Source of the DNA: UBA1366 sp047602575
Lineage (GTDB): Bacteria > Bacillota > Clostridia > Oscillospirales > Ruminococcaceae
Assembly: GCA_047602575.1 (NCBI GenBank)
Contig: JASGGY010000003.1
Coordinates: 372,001 to 436,000 of the forward strand
Reading direction: 5' to 3'
DNA: 64,000 nt
Positions 33,613 through 42,727 of the stretch are shown here, piece by piece (the stretch's first letter is position 1; every line of letters starts with the position of its first letter). A model generated the notes under the pieces. The model did no database searches. It was not told the origin of the DNA and saw only the letters and a list, made by a program, of their open reading frames with translations. A program made the translations under genes and the position numbers.

Positions 33613-34338
33613 CTATTTCAGTTTGATCTTCTGCCCGACGTGGATCAGATTCGGATTCTTGATGCCGTTGAGCTTGACGAGCGCTGCGACCGTAGTTCCG
33701 TGCTTCTTGGCGATCGCGGTCAGTGTATCGCCCTTTTTGACGGTGTACACGCTCGCTGCGGGCGTTGTGTTTTTGGTGGTGGTACTTGTTGCCCCCGTGG
33801 GCTTCGCCGCCGGAGCAGTCACGCCAGCCCCGTCAGCCGTCATGATGATCACGTGACAATTCGGCGCGACCACAATGTCCCCTGCCCGCAGATAATCCGC
33901 AGACGACAGATATTTTTTGTCAGTCAACACGTCGAATTCGCCCGTTGCCTTTGCCGCCGGGATGATGTTTCCGCTGTACACGTTTTTGGAGATTCCACCG
34001 ATGCCGGCGCAGTTACAGCACACCGCCGCCAGCGCACTGCAGTCCGTTTCGCATTTTACGGTGAGTCTGTTGTAGTCAAACCCCACCGCCCGCAGCGCGT
34101 CAAAAAGGCTTGTCCTGCCTGACTGATCGTATCCGACCGCTGGGTTTCCCGCCAGCGCGACCGCCGCCTTTGCAATGATCACTGCTTTGGACGCGTCCTT
34201 GCAGCGCAGGACGGTGGTCTACCCAAACTGATAATATGTACCGGTGCGCACCTCGTGTCCGGTCTGGTCGCCGGCAGCGCCGCCGGTGATTTTGCCCCGC
34301 TCGTCGATTGACGCATAGGCACAGTTGATTGTTGCCAT
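33613..34338 (-). pseudogene. Phage endolysin (Cys-type amidohydrolase plus LysM), interrupted by an amber codon
   Basis: Reading from the ATG at 34338 gives MATINCAYASIDERGKITGG and on to YYQFG, then TAG at 34219-34221. The same frame continues TTVLRCKDASKAVI and runs to a stop at 33613. Total frame is 241 residues. The catalytic part has GNPAVGYDQSGRTSL and CETDCSALAAVCCNCAG, like the Cys-based amidohydrolases of gut Firmicutes phages. A linker and one LysM domain (YTVKKGDTLTAIAKKHGTTV...HVGQKIKLK) follow. The family usually has a Trp at the stop position, so TGG to TAG is likely. Residue 53 (GTG) could restart translation. The phage uses TAG as a true stop elsewhere, e.g. in the tape measure gene, so recoding is unlikely. 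Confidence 0.8.
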
Positions 34339-34340
34339 GT

Positions 34341-34532
34341 TTATTCCTCCACTTCCGGCAAGCCTTTAATCGACGTGAGCAGCGACAGCAGACCTGCTAG
34401 TGCTGATGCAGACGCAACGACTGCCCAGTTTACGCCGCTGATTACGGCAGATGTTCCGATTGTTGCGATTGCAGTCTGCGCGACTGTTTTCACCGCGCGG
34501 ATTCCTGCCGCTTTGATCCATGCTTGTTTCAT
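34341..34532 (-). CDS. Phage holin, two-helix type
   Basis: A 63-residue protein with a short basic head (MKQAWIKAAGIRAVK) and two hydrophobic stretches (TVAQTAIATIGTSAVI and WAVVASASALAGLLSLLTSI), ending in a charged tail. The pattern fits r1t-like holins, which open the membrane at lysis. The stop codon lies two bases before the endolysin ATG, whose GGAGG site is inside the holin end; the two are coupled. Confidence 0.85.
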   Translation of the reverse strand: MKQAWIKAAGIRAVKTVAQTAIATIGTSAVISGVNWAVVASASALAGLLSLLTSIKGLPEVEE

Positions 34533-34783
34533 TTTTTCAGTACCTCCTCAATATCTGATATCCTGTGGTTGGCTACCTTGATTTGCTCCTCGACAACCGG
34601 CATACGCCTTGCAAAATTGTTATGCTCCCGTACCTCGCGCGTCAGCTCGTCGATTTTGGTTGTCGTGACCGCCTGCACAATCTCGATCTGCCGGCTTGTC
34701 CGGTGGTTGCCGGACAGCACCGTGATGATAACCCCGCACACGGACAGCCCGCCCGTAATGATCGCTACAATGATCGCTGTCAA
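34529..34783 (-). CDS. Membrane-anchored coiled-coil lysis protein, XhlA-like
   Basis: An 84-residue protein with one N-terminal helix (IIVAIITGGLSVCGVIITVL) followed by a charged helical tail (TTTKIDELTREVREHNNFARR and VVEEQIKVANHRISDIEEVL). Proteins of this shape directly precede holins in many Firmicutes phages and are thought to assist lysis. It overlaps the holin start by four bases. Confidence 0.7.
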   Translation of the reverse strand: MTAIIVAIITGGLSVCGVIITVLSGNHRTSRQIEIVQAVTTTKIDELTREVREHNNFARRMPVVEEQIKVANHRISDIEEVLKK

Positions 34784-34803
34784 TGTTCTGCCCTCCGATT
34801 TTT

Positions 34804-35040
34804 TTATTCGCCAAGCGCGTCCTCTGCCTCATAAACCGCTGCCGTAAACGCCGCATAATCCGCCCGCACAGCCGCCTTGTTGGCGCTGTAAATGGCTTCG
34901 TTGGCGATGGTCATGTTGGTGGAAACCGGATTGTTTGCCGCGTCCGGATTGATGACAGCGGAAAAATATGCCGCCTGCTGGTTGTCGTCGCCGACGACGG
35001 ACTGCCCGTTGAGATTGACCGTTTTTGTGATTCTTAACAT
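34804..35040 (-). CDS. Hypothetical phage protein, 78 residues
   Basis: Begins MLRITKTVNLNGQSVVGDDN and carries a helical second half rich in Ala (AIYSANKAAVRADYAAFTAA). It lies between the tail-fibre end and the lysis cassette, where small tail or XkdX-like proteins are usual. No family recognised. Confidence 0.65.
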   Translation of the reverse strand: MLRITKTVNLNGQSVVGDDNQQAAYFSAVINPDAANNPVSTNMTIANEAIYSANKAAVRADYAAFTAAVYEAEDALGE

Positions 35041-35042
35041 GA

Positions 35043-35405
35043 TTATACCTCCTCGATAAATTCAGCCAGCGCGATGATATCATTGGCTGTGATTTTAATA
35101 TCCTCACCCGCGAGATTGATTTTCTCGCAGTTAAGTTCGGTTTCCTGTGCCTGAAGCTCCGCCATCGCCGCCGCGAATGCGTCCTGCTTGTCCGCGGGGA
35201 TGTCATAATGCCCGCCGTCCTCGGAGATCGTGCCGTGCCGCTCCAGCAGCTTGATGCGCTGCTCGTCATACAGCTTGTACTCCTCTGCGATTGCCTTTGT
35301 CAGCTTAGCGACCTTAAAGGCTGTGGACACCTGCAGTGGTTCGCTGTTGAGTTTTCCAACCGCCTGCGTGGCGGCGACGATTGCGCCGAGTGTTGTTTTG
35401 ATCAT
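35043..35405 (-). CDS. Hypothetical phage protein, 120 residues, helical
   Basis: The product starts MIKTTLGAIVAATQAVGKLN and is largely helical and charged (VAKLTKAIAEEYKLYDEQRI, then AAAMAELQAQETELNCEKIN). Its position just after the tail fibre suggests a tail-associated or accessory protein. It starts within the late operon two bases before the 78-residue gene. No function can be assigned from sequence. Confidence 0.7.
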   Translation of the reverse strand: MIKTTLGAIVAATQAVGKLNSEPLQVSTAFKVAKLTKAIAEEYKLYDEQRIKLLERHGTISEDGGHYDIPADKQDAFAAAMAELQAQETELNCEKINLAGEDIKITANDIIALAEFIEEV

Positions 35406-35422
35406 GGTGTACCTCCTTAAAT

Positions 35423-36406
35423 TTAAGCGGACAGTGCCGCGAGTTGATGTTTGAGGGATGCGACCTCTGCCTTGAGCGACTTAACCACCGACCAGAGGAT
35501 GGGAGTAAACTGCGCGTAGTCGAGTGCGTACTCTCTGCCATCGCCGTACACGTCCACAAAACCGCCGAAGTCCTGCGTGGTAAGTCCCGCCACAGTGAGG
35601 GCGGACAGCACGTCCTGCGCCACGAAGCCGCAGTTTGTGACGATCTGGCGGTAGTTGGTGTAGCGGTAAGACTTAGCGTCCAATACGTCGAGCAGAGTGG
35701 TGTATTTTGCGTCCATGTCGGTGATGTTGGTTTTCAGCCGCGCGTCGGAGGTAATTGCGGGGTTGGCGGTTATGGCGCTGCCGACAAGTCTGAGCGGCAG
35801 CGAATCTGCATCGCAGTAAACTGCCGAAGATGTATAACGCAGCACCCACGCGCCGTTAAGTGACACGCCATATCCGTTTGCGAAATTCAACCCTGAAGCA
35901 TCAAAATAGCTGCGTGTATCGCTACCGGTTGCGATATTGACGCGGTTTGCTGCTGCTGTGTAGATGTTGGTATGCCCTGTTTGTGTTGAGCTGCCGACAA
36001 TTACGTTGTTACTGCTGTTTTTATAGATAAGGTTTTTGTATGTGCCATCTGTCTCCGCGCCGTAGAGTGCTTTGTTGTTACTCAAGTTGATGTTCGATGT
36101 GACTGCGCCGGAAATGATAACATTACCGCCAACTGACAACGAGCCAGCAGTATACACGGTATCGGCAAACTGCGCTGCGCCGTAAAAGCTGTGAATATAA
36201 CCACTCTGTGCCACCTGTGCACCCGTACCCGTCGCGATGATGTACGCAGATCCGGTTAAATTTCCACCACCGAATGATATTGCTGTCGTCGGATCAACCG
36301 CCGCGAGAAACGTCCACAGTGTTGTGTTGCTGTTGGATGTGGTTGTAACTGCGCCCACGGTTGACCCGTTGTAATAATGCGTCAATGCCCCTGCGGACAG
36401 TACCAT
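35423..36406 (-). CDS. C-terminal part of the tail fibre with S74 intramolecular chaperone
   Basis: The 327-residue frame holds a beta-rich receptor-binding-like region and a C-terminal Peptidase_S74 chaperone domain. SDARLKTNITDMDAKYTTLL marks the self-cleavage site, followed by a helix bundle ending LKHQLAALSA. S74 domains help the fibre trimer fold and are then cut off by the protein itself. The apparent start (ATG at 36406) has no ribosome site. It overlaps the upstream fibre frame, which is displaced by one base at a run of five A, so this is almost surely the end of that protein and not an independent gene. Confidence 0.8.
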   Translation of the reverse strand: MVLSAGALTHYYNGSTVGAVTTTSNSNTTLWTFLAAVDPTTAISFGGGNLTGSAYIIATGTGAQVAQSGYIHSFYGAAQFADTVYTAGSLSVGGNVIISGAVTSNINLSNNKALYGAETDGTYKNLIYKNSSNNVIVGSSTQTGHTNIYTAAANRVNIATGSDTRSYFDASGLNFANGYGVSLNGAWVLRYTSSAVYCDADSLPLRLVGSAITANPAITSDARLKTNITDMDAKYTTLLDVLDAKSYRYTNYRQIVTNCGFVAQDVLSALTVAGLTTQDFGGFVDVYGDGREYALDYAQFTPILWSVVKSLKAEVASLKHQLAALSA

Positions 36407-39400
36407 TTTTGCTGCCGGTTGCCGTACCGGACGTGATCGTGCCGGTTTTTGCGAGCGTCAGACTGCCGGTGTTGCTGGTGATGGCAGATGCACCGATACT
36501 AAACCCGCCAATCGTAGCGTTGAGCGCGGAAAGGTCGGATACGCTGATTTTGGATGCTGTAATCGTGCCGGTGTAAATATTGCTGCCGTCAATATAGGTG
36601 GTATTGTTGTTGTAGCACCAATTTGACAGGATGGTATTGATGCCGTCCGCGGTGACATACACGTTTTTGTATGTAACCCTATTGTACGTAAACGTTCCCG
36701 CCGTCAGGATGTTGGCTGATAATGTCTGCGCTGCATCTGCTACAGCTCGCGCGGCAGACGCTGCGGCTTCCGCGCCCGTGACCCGATTTTGCACGGCGCT
36801 GTCGAACGCCGCAAAGGTCACCGCGCCGGTCAGATTGATCTTACCCGCATTGATGGTGATGCTTTCGGCGGATTGATTGATCGCGGAAATGACGCCGTCC
36901 TTGGCGACTTTGAGCGCGATATTATCCGCGTTTAAGGCGATGCTGGATTCGGCGGTGGTCAGGCGGCTGTTAATGCCAGCAACCGTGCTTTGCGTCGCGT
37001 AGGTGCTGGATACCGTCACCTTATAGCTGCTCACATCCTGCTCAACCGCGGTGACGCGGCTTGTCAGCGTCGTCACGGTGCTGCTGTCCGCCTTAGCTGC
37101 AACCGTCGTCTGGATGCTGCCGATGGTCTGCGTGTGCGATGTCAGGGTGTTGTTGACGGTGTTGTACTGGTCTGTCAGCGTGGTGATGGATGCCGCGGTG
37201 TCTTCTGGGGCAGGCGACCAGTCGGTCGCCTTATCGCCTATTTCTGCCTTAGCGCGTTTAACATAAAACGGCACGGTGCTAGCTACGCCGCTATACCAAG
37301 TCACATTTGTATGCCCGGAAACCGTCGTCGGCGTGTCGGTAATCGTGAAATACTGCCAGCTGGTTGTCAGCGACACCCGCACCCGTTGCCCGCCGAAGCC
37401 CCAGTCAACGGTTCTTGCGCTGTCCGATTTAATCCAGCAGGATAGTGTATATTTTGTTCCGGCAACGATGCCGGAAGCGGATGCGGGTTGCGATACGCCA
37501 GATAACGTAGTTGTTGTCGGCGTGATTTTTAACACCCCGGTTTCTGAAACGGATAATACCGCCGATGCGCCTGATTCCCAGTATGTCGTTCCGTTGTATG
37601 CGGAATTTTTCAACAGATTTGTTCCGCCGATGACGATTCCGGACACCGCGGTCGTGATGTCAGACTGCCAGATTTTCGACGTGATCTGCCCCTGCACGGT
37701 TGTGAGGGATGTGCCCTGCGTCGTCAGGGTGCTGCCTTGTGCGGTGACCGTATTGGACAGCATGTTAAACGCAACGTCCAGTGTCTGGGCGCTTGCATCC
37801 ACGTATACCCGGCTGGCGGTGATAGTCTGCGTTGCGCCATTGATTTGCGCAAACAGGGTACTGATGTTGAGTTTGGACGCGTCGATGTTGGCGGCTGCCG
37901 ACACCATATCATCGCGGATGATTGCGGACTTGATGCCAGACGATTTCAGCCCGGTCGCGTCAAACATGATGTTTCCCGACGCGTCCCAGACGTACATATT
38001 GTAGTCGTTGGACGCGTCTTTTCCGATTTGCACTCGGACGCGGGTTGCATCACGGATCTGTATGGTGTTGTCGGCGATGTTCAGCCCGCCGGAGGATGAT
38101 GCGATATTAAATTTTGTGGTGCTGATTGTACCTGCCAGCAGGTCGCCGACGGAGATTTGTGACGCGATCAGTGACTTGGCGAACGCCGTGCTGACCGTAC
38201 TGTTGGCGGCGGTCAGGTTGATGGTCTGCAACGTACCTGTGCCGATATTGCCCGCGAGGATCGACGTGATGTTTGCGACACCCGCCTGCAATGTGCCGAT
38301 GTTGGCGTTCGCCGCGGTCAGGTCGGTGACGTTTGCCTTTGTGACGGTCAGCGATGTGATTGCAGCCTGCGCCACCGTCAGGTCGGATACGTTGGCTTTG
38401 GTCGCGGTGAGGTTTGCGACTGTCGCGTTGGTGGCTGTCAGATCCTCGACGCTGGCTTTTGTCGCCGCGAGGTTTTCGATTTGGGCGGTGGCGGCGACGA
38501 GCTGCTGCGCCACGACCGTCTTTGCCGCAATCAACAACTTGTCGATCTGGCTTTTCACGCTCGAGGGGTTCACGGTACTGTCTCCCGAAGCCGTTGAAAC
38601 CGATGAGTTTCCGTCGCAGCCGATTGTGCAGTTACCGTTGAGTGCGAAAGTCCACGAGGTAACAATTCCGTCCGCGCCGCCCTCCAGATCGACGTTTCCG
38701 CCAGTCAGTAAAACGGTGTCGCCCACCTCAGCATACGGATAGAATAGGGTGCTATTGAAGCTGCGCATATAAGCAGTTGACAAGCCCGCAAGCACGTTGC
38801 TGAGCAGCGTAGAAGCGCTTGACAACGTGTAGTTTTCCAGCAGCGGATTGCCTTCAAACTCCACGGAAATTCGCGTTCCGCGCGTCAATGCCGTGCTGAC
38901 CGACGCTGAGGGCGTGTTGTTATCGCGCGGCATGGTCAGCTTGGTGATGTACGTAAAATCATCAGAAAACTCTGTCTGAATGCGGTCGTCCGCAGGGATT
39001 GTAACCGCCGTATTTCCCTTGATCTGCCGCATGGAAAGGCTTCCGCCCGGCTTGATGTAGGCATACGCGCCCATGATCTGCGCTGCCCATGACAGCAGGT
39101 CACGCCATGTTTTCACCTGTTTTTGCAGCGCATCCGTTATTGTAATGGTGATTCCGGCATTGGGCAGGCTTTTGATTCCGGTGTCAAACCCGACGCCGAC
39201 GATCGTACAGGCGCGCTGTACAAGCTCCCAGAGCTTTGCCGACGCGGGCAAGTCCTCCAACGCCGCGTCAAACAATATCAGACTGTCATACGCCGAGAAG
39301 CTCAGCATATTGTTTACGCGCTTGATGCTCGATGTTTCGATATGAAAAGGCGGGAATGAAATGGTCTTTGCTTCAATGTCATCATAAACGCTGAATGTCA

Positions 39401-39605
39401 CAACTCCGCCGGAGGACAGGCTCGCGGATGAAAATACCGAAATATTCAGCTCCGAAGCATTCACGCCGCCCGGAAGCCCTGAACTTCCGCCCGACATTTC
39501 GCGGGAAACCGTCAGGGTGCTTCCGGCGACGGTGTCGTTGTTCAGCAGAATTGTTCCGCCGGATAACAGCGCGATTGATCCGCTGACTGTTTGCATTAAT
39601 TGCAC
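36294..39605 (-). CDS. Long tail-tip/tail fibre protein, N-terminal part (frameshifted end)
   Basis: The 1103-residue frame starts with a tail-tip domain (MQLMQTVSGSIALLSGGTIL, to about residue 330). A long stretch of repeated T-x-A-x-V-x-D/N-L heptads follows (for example SVEDLTATNATVANLTATKA), typical of trimeric shaft coiled coils. Next is a carbohydrate-binding-like beta domain (GGTNLLKNSAYNGTTYWESG), then more shaft. The last about 45 residues after GTATGSKNG are out of frame. One base fewer in an A5 run near 36410 would join the frame to the S74 part as a protein of about 1390 residues. It probably determines host binding. Confidence 0.8.
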   Translation of the reverse strand: MQLMQTVSGSIALLSGGTILLNNDTVAGSTLTVSREMSGGSSGLPGGVNASELNISVFSSASLSSGGVVTFSVYDDIEAKTISFPPFHIETSSIKRVNNMLSFSAYDSLILFDAALEDLPASAKLWELVQRACTIVGVGFDTGIKSLPNAGITITITDALQKQVKTWRDLLSWAAQIMGAYAYIKPGGSLSMRQIKGNTAVTIPADDRIQTEFSDDFTYITKLTMPRDNNTPSASVSTALTRGTRISVEFEGNPLLENYTLSSASTLLSNVLAGLSTAYMRSFNSTLFYPYAEVGDTVLLTGGNVDLEGGADGIVTSWTFALNGNCTIGCDGNSSVSTASGDSTVNPSSVKSQIDKLLIAAKTVVAQQLVAATAQIENLAATKASVEDLTATNATVANLTATKANVSDLTVAQAAITSLTVTKANVTDLTAANANIGTLQAGVANITSILAGNIGTGTLQTINLTAANSTVSTAFAKSLIASQISVGDLLAGTISTTKFNIASSSGGLNIADNTIQIRDATRVRVQIGKDASNDYNMYVWDASGNIMFDATGLKSSGIKSAIIRDDMVSAAANIDASKLNISTLFAQINGATQTITASRVYVDASAQTLDVAFNMLSNTVTAQGSTLTTQGTSLTTVQGQITSKIWQSDITTAVSGIVIGGTNLLKNSAYNGTTYWESGASAVLSVSETGVLKITPTTTTLSGVSQPASASGIVAGTKYTLSCWIKSDSARTVDWGFGGQRVRVSLTTSWQYFTITDTPTTVSGHTNVTWYSGVASTVPFYVKRAKAEIGDKATDWSPAPEDTAASITTLTDQYNTVNNTLTSHTQTIGSIQTTVAAKADSSTVTTLTSRVTAVEQDVSSYKVTVSSTYATQSTVAGINSRLTTAESSIALNADNIALKVAKDGVISAINQSAESITINAGKINLTGAVTFAAFDSAVQNRVTGAEAAASAARAVADAAQTLSANILTAGTFTYNRVTYKNVYVTADGINTILSNWCYNNNTTYIDGSNIYTGTITASKISVSDLSALNATIGGFSIGASAITSNTGSLTLAKTGTITSGTATGSKNGTVRRGIDALLQRVNRGRSYNHIQQQHNTVDVSRGG

Positions 39606-39608
39606 CTC

Positions 39609-39980
39609 CTAACATTCCGTAATATCGACGTTGTAATCCCACCGGCTTGCGCCACGCGCGCTGTCATCGAGCAAGATTGACAGCGCAGCGGTTTTATCGC
39701 CGGCGTACATAGTCGCCGATTTTTTGTATGTCGCGGTGGTCGGGTCGAAAAAATCTGTTGGGAAAGTCGCCGGATACAGCGCGTTTGATACCGTCTGTAA
39801 TTCGGCGGGAGTGAGTGCTGTCCAGCCCACGGTGATTTTGTAGATGCCCGCGCGGATGCGTTTGCGCGACAGCACCGCGGCTTCGGAGCGCGTCGTGCTG
39901 TTACTGTCAACATCCGACCACGTCACGCTGTAGCTGCTCGGCTGCGGCAATTCTACACCGTTGATTTTTATTAGTGCCAT
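39609..39980 (-). CDS. Distal tail protein, DUF6711-like
   Basis: A 123-residue beta-rich protein (MALIKINGVELPQPSSYSVT, then RKRIRAGIYKITVGWTALTP, ending DYNVDITEC) placed between the tape measure and the tail-fibre genes. That is the place of distal tail or baseplate hub proteins in siphoviruses. The family name is from memory and tentative; the structural role follows from position. It starts three bases after the tape measure stop. Confidence 0.75.
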   Translation of the reverse strand: MALIKINGVELPQPSSYSVTWSDVDSNSTTRSEAAVLSRKRIRAGIYKITVGWTALTPAELQTVSNALYPATFPTDFFDPTTATYKKSATMYAGDKTAALSILLDDSARGASRWDYNVDITEC

Positions 39981-39982
39981 AC

Positions 39983-42727
39983 CTACCTCCCGTTGCTACG
40001 GATTGCCTGCTTGCGCATCGCCCGAACAATCCTTGCGTCAAGCTGCTCGTTGCCGATATAGACGTATACGTCGCCGCCCGCTCCGCCGGAACTGCCGCCG
40101 TTTATCAGCACAGAAAGCTTCTGTGCGATGGTGTCAAGCCAGCCGGTGTTGTTTTCAAGCGGCACGACGGCTTCTTTGCCGGCTTCTCCGACTTGTGCGA
40201 TTGTGGGGCGGCTTACGATGCCGCCTTTGGCTAACGGTTGAATATTCAGCTCATTGATTGTGTCGATTTTCACGCCGGGGATGTTATTAATCGCGCCGAT
40301 TGCCCAGTTAATAGCCCGTATAAATCCGTTTATCGTGTTTTCTGCAAAATCGAGTATGGTATTGACGACATCCGCAAACGCGCCCCCGATGGCGTCACCA
40401 ATCGCCGAACCGATTGCCGAAAACTTCTCCTTGATGGTATCCCACAGCCCGCCAAAGAAATCTCCGACGGTTGAAAACACGTTTTTAATACCCTCCCACG
40501 CACCCAAAAATATCTTACCGAACCACGTCCCCACGGCAGAAAAAGCTTTCTTGATCCCGCCCCAGACCCCGCTAAAAAATTTACCGACGCCAGACCAGTA
40601 TGCTTTTATGCCCGCCCACGCGCCTGAAAATACCTTGCCGAACCACTCACCGACAACCGAAAAAGCTTTCTTGATCCCGCCCCAGACCGCCTTGAAGAAA
40701 TCAACGACCGCGCCAAAGGCGGTCTTTATCCCCTCGACAGCCGTTTTAAATGCCCCAACAATCGCGTCCCAAACAACGAGGGCGACCGCTTTGACGGTGT
40801 CCCAGTGTTTTACCAGCAGTATTACGATTGCAATAACCGCAGCAATCGCCGCAACCACCAACAGGATCGGCGAGGTTAACACCGCCATCGCGGCATTAAA
40901 TGCCCATGTCGCCGCGGTAGCGATTGTTGTAGCCACCGTGCAGGCAGCTGTTGCAACCGCTTGCGCGACTTTTGCCGCAGTACTGGCAACAATGGCAGCG
41001 GTGTCTGCAACACGCGCGGCCAAGGACTTCGCCAATGACGCGATCAATGTTTTTGCGTTTAACACCGTTGCCTTCTTAGTCGCTAAATTATCCGCAATTT
41101 TCGCGACGGTTGATTTCTTGTTTTCAATGGTTATCGCTTTAATTGCTTTGACAACGCCGCCGGATTTTTGTATAAACCCAAGCAGCTCTGTGACTTTCCA
41201 AGCGGCAAAAAACGCCGCAACAACGACGGCCATATTCTGCACCGCCGTTTGGTGTTTGCTGATCCAGTCGCCCACGGCGCTCAAAGCGCCGGCAATGTCA
41301 TCGAGGGCTGTCTTAACCGCTCCACCCGTCCACGCTGCAAGTGGCTGCAAAAAGCTTTCCCACAGCCATTGCGCGAGCGGTTTGAGTGCGTCAATCGCTG
41401 CATTCAACAGGTCGGCAGCTCCTCCAAGCGCGCCGAGAAACGCCGGTGCAGCATCATTTACCGCCCACTGCCCGAGAGGAACGAGCAGGTTATTCCACGC
41501 CCATTTCAAGCCGTCCCAAGCTTTTGCACCTAAGTTCTTTAACGGCTCTTTCAGATTATTCAACGACTGGACAAGCTTACCGGTGTCTAGGCTAGGCAGC
41601 TTGAACCCGCTGAACAGCCCTTTGATTTTGCCTATCCATTTTTCAACCCCGGAAGTGTCAAGCGAGGTTTCCTCAAACTCCGGCGCTGCGATGGAATCAA
41701 ACACCGAACTCGTGCCGGTTGTGCCGGAGCTGCTCGTTTCGGTACTCGTGCTATCCGCAGATTGCAACGTGTTGATTTCATCAAACCCCGCAAGCACCTG
41801 CTGCTGTTTCTTCGCCGCTTTGGTCGCCTCGTCCGTGCTGTCCGCAAGCCCGGATTGCGCGCTTGCCGTGTCGCTGATTGAGGAGGCCGAATCCGTTGTA
41901 ACTTTAAGCCCCATCAGTGCCGCGAGGGATTTCAGCCCCTGCGTGGCAAGCTGCGCGACCTGCGTCAGAGCCTTGATCACCGGCTGTAAACCGGCATTCG
42001 CAAACTGCCCAGCGTAGCTGATAAGATCCTTAAATGAGCCTGAAAGCAGTGATAAGCTGTATGCGCTGCCTTTCTGTACCTCTGTGCCGAAATTGTTATT
42101 AGCCTGCTCCAGAATCGCAAGGGTGCGGATCTGCTGTTGCTCCTGAAACGTCAGCTGCTCCCAGCTGCGCCCGTCCGCGATTTTCTGAAACGCCGCCGTT
42201 GTTTCGAGCATCGCGACGTTGACGTTCACGCCCAGATCCTCGATGGCTTCCGTGTTGCCGAGCAGTCCGGAGCGAATGCGCTCCATGACGTCGTCCATCG
42301 TGCGCCCAGTCTTGCTTGCGATGACAGACGAGGCTTTCATCATCGCGATTGTGACTTTGCTGTTTTCCTCTGCGCCGGATGTGATGCCCTTAAACAAATT
42401 GCCGTAGGTCGCCGCAAACTGATACGCCGACGATTCCGCCATGCCGAGCGATTTCCCCGTGACTGTCGCGAAATACGAGATGTACTTCGCCGAATCCCCG
42501 AACAGGCTGTTTACACGCGATACGGAGCTTTCCAGCGATACATAGGATTTCATGCTCTCAACAACGCCCACGATTCCAGCGGATACGCCGGCGAGCGCAA
42601 CCGCGGACTTCGCGAGGGATCTCAATCCGCTGGTAGCGCTTTTCATGCCAGATTGCATGGATTTCAGCCCTCGACTGAACCCGCTCGTATTCGCTCCGAT
42701 ATTAACCGTCAAATCTTTCAGTGCCAT
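39983..42727 (-). CDS. Tape measure protein
   Basis: The 914-residue protein sets tail length. It has an N-terminal coiled region (SRGLKSMQSGMKSATSGLRS), a central domain with AYQFAATYGNLFKGI and ASKTGRTMDDVMERIRSGLL typical of tape measure proteins, and several membrane-like helices (about 600-670). A tandem WGGIKKAFSxVGxWFGKxF repeat of about 40 residues, present in several copies, follows before the C terminus. The ATG at 42727 is preferred over 42766 because it gives the family start MALKDLTVNIGANTSGFSRG. It overlaps the T-frame stop by 26 bases. It uses TAG as stop. At about 0.15 nm per residue the tail would be roughly 140 nm long. Confidence 0.93.
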   Translation of the reverse strand: MALKDLTVNIGANTSGFSRGLKSMQSGMKSATSGLRSLAKSAVALAGVSAGIVGVVESMKSYVSLESSVSRVNSLFGDSAKYISYFATVTGKSLGMAESSAYQFAATYGNLFKGITSGAEENSKVTIAMMKASSVIASKTGRTMDDVMERIRSGLLGNTEAIEDLGVNVNVAMLETTAAFQKIADGRSWEQLTFQEQQQIRTLAILEQANNNFGTEVQKGSAYSLSLLSGSFKDLISYAGQFANAGLQPVIKALTQVAQLATQGLKSLAALMGLKVTTDSASSISDTASAQSGLADSTDEATKAAKKQQQVLAGFDEINTLQSADSTSTETSSSGTTGTSSVFDSIAAPEFEETSLDTSGVEKWIGKIKGLFSGFKLPSLDTGKLVQSLNNLKEPLKNLGAKAWDGLKWAWNNLLVPLGQWAVNDAAPAFLGALGGAADLLNAAIDALKPLAQWLWESFLQPLAAWTGGAVKTALDDIAGALSAVGDWISKHQTAVQNMAVVVAAFFAAWKVTELLGFIQKSGGVVKAIKAITIENKKSTVAKIADNLATKKATVLNAKTLIASLAKSLAARVADTAAIVASTAAKVAQAVATAACTVATTIATAATWAFNAAMAVLTSPILLVVAAIAAVIAIVILLVKHWDTVKAVALVVWDAIVGAFKTAVEGIKTAFGAVVDFFKAVWGGIKKAFSVVGEWFGKVFSGAWAGIKAYWSGVGKFFSGVWGGIKKAFSAVGTWFGKIFLGAWEGIKNVFSTVGDFFGGLWDTIKEKFSAIGSAIGDAIGGAFADVVNTILDFAENTINGFIRAINWAIGAINNIPGVKIDTINELNIQPLAKGGIVSRPTIAQVGEAGKEAVVPLENNTGWLDTIAQKLSVLINGGSSGGAGGDVYVYIGNEQLDARIVRAMRKQAIRSNGR

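Noticed and set aside
33613..34338. General TAG recoding by the phage
   Set aside because: The tape measure gene of the same phage ends in TAG at a natural position, so TAG is read as stop.
40254..42017. 587-residue plus-strand frame
   Set aside because: Antisense shadow of the Ala-rich tape measure gene; no ribosome site or known motif.
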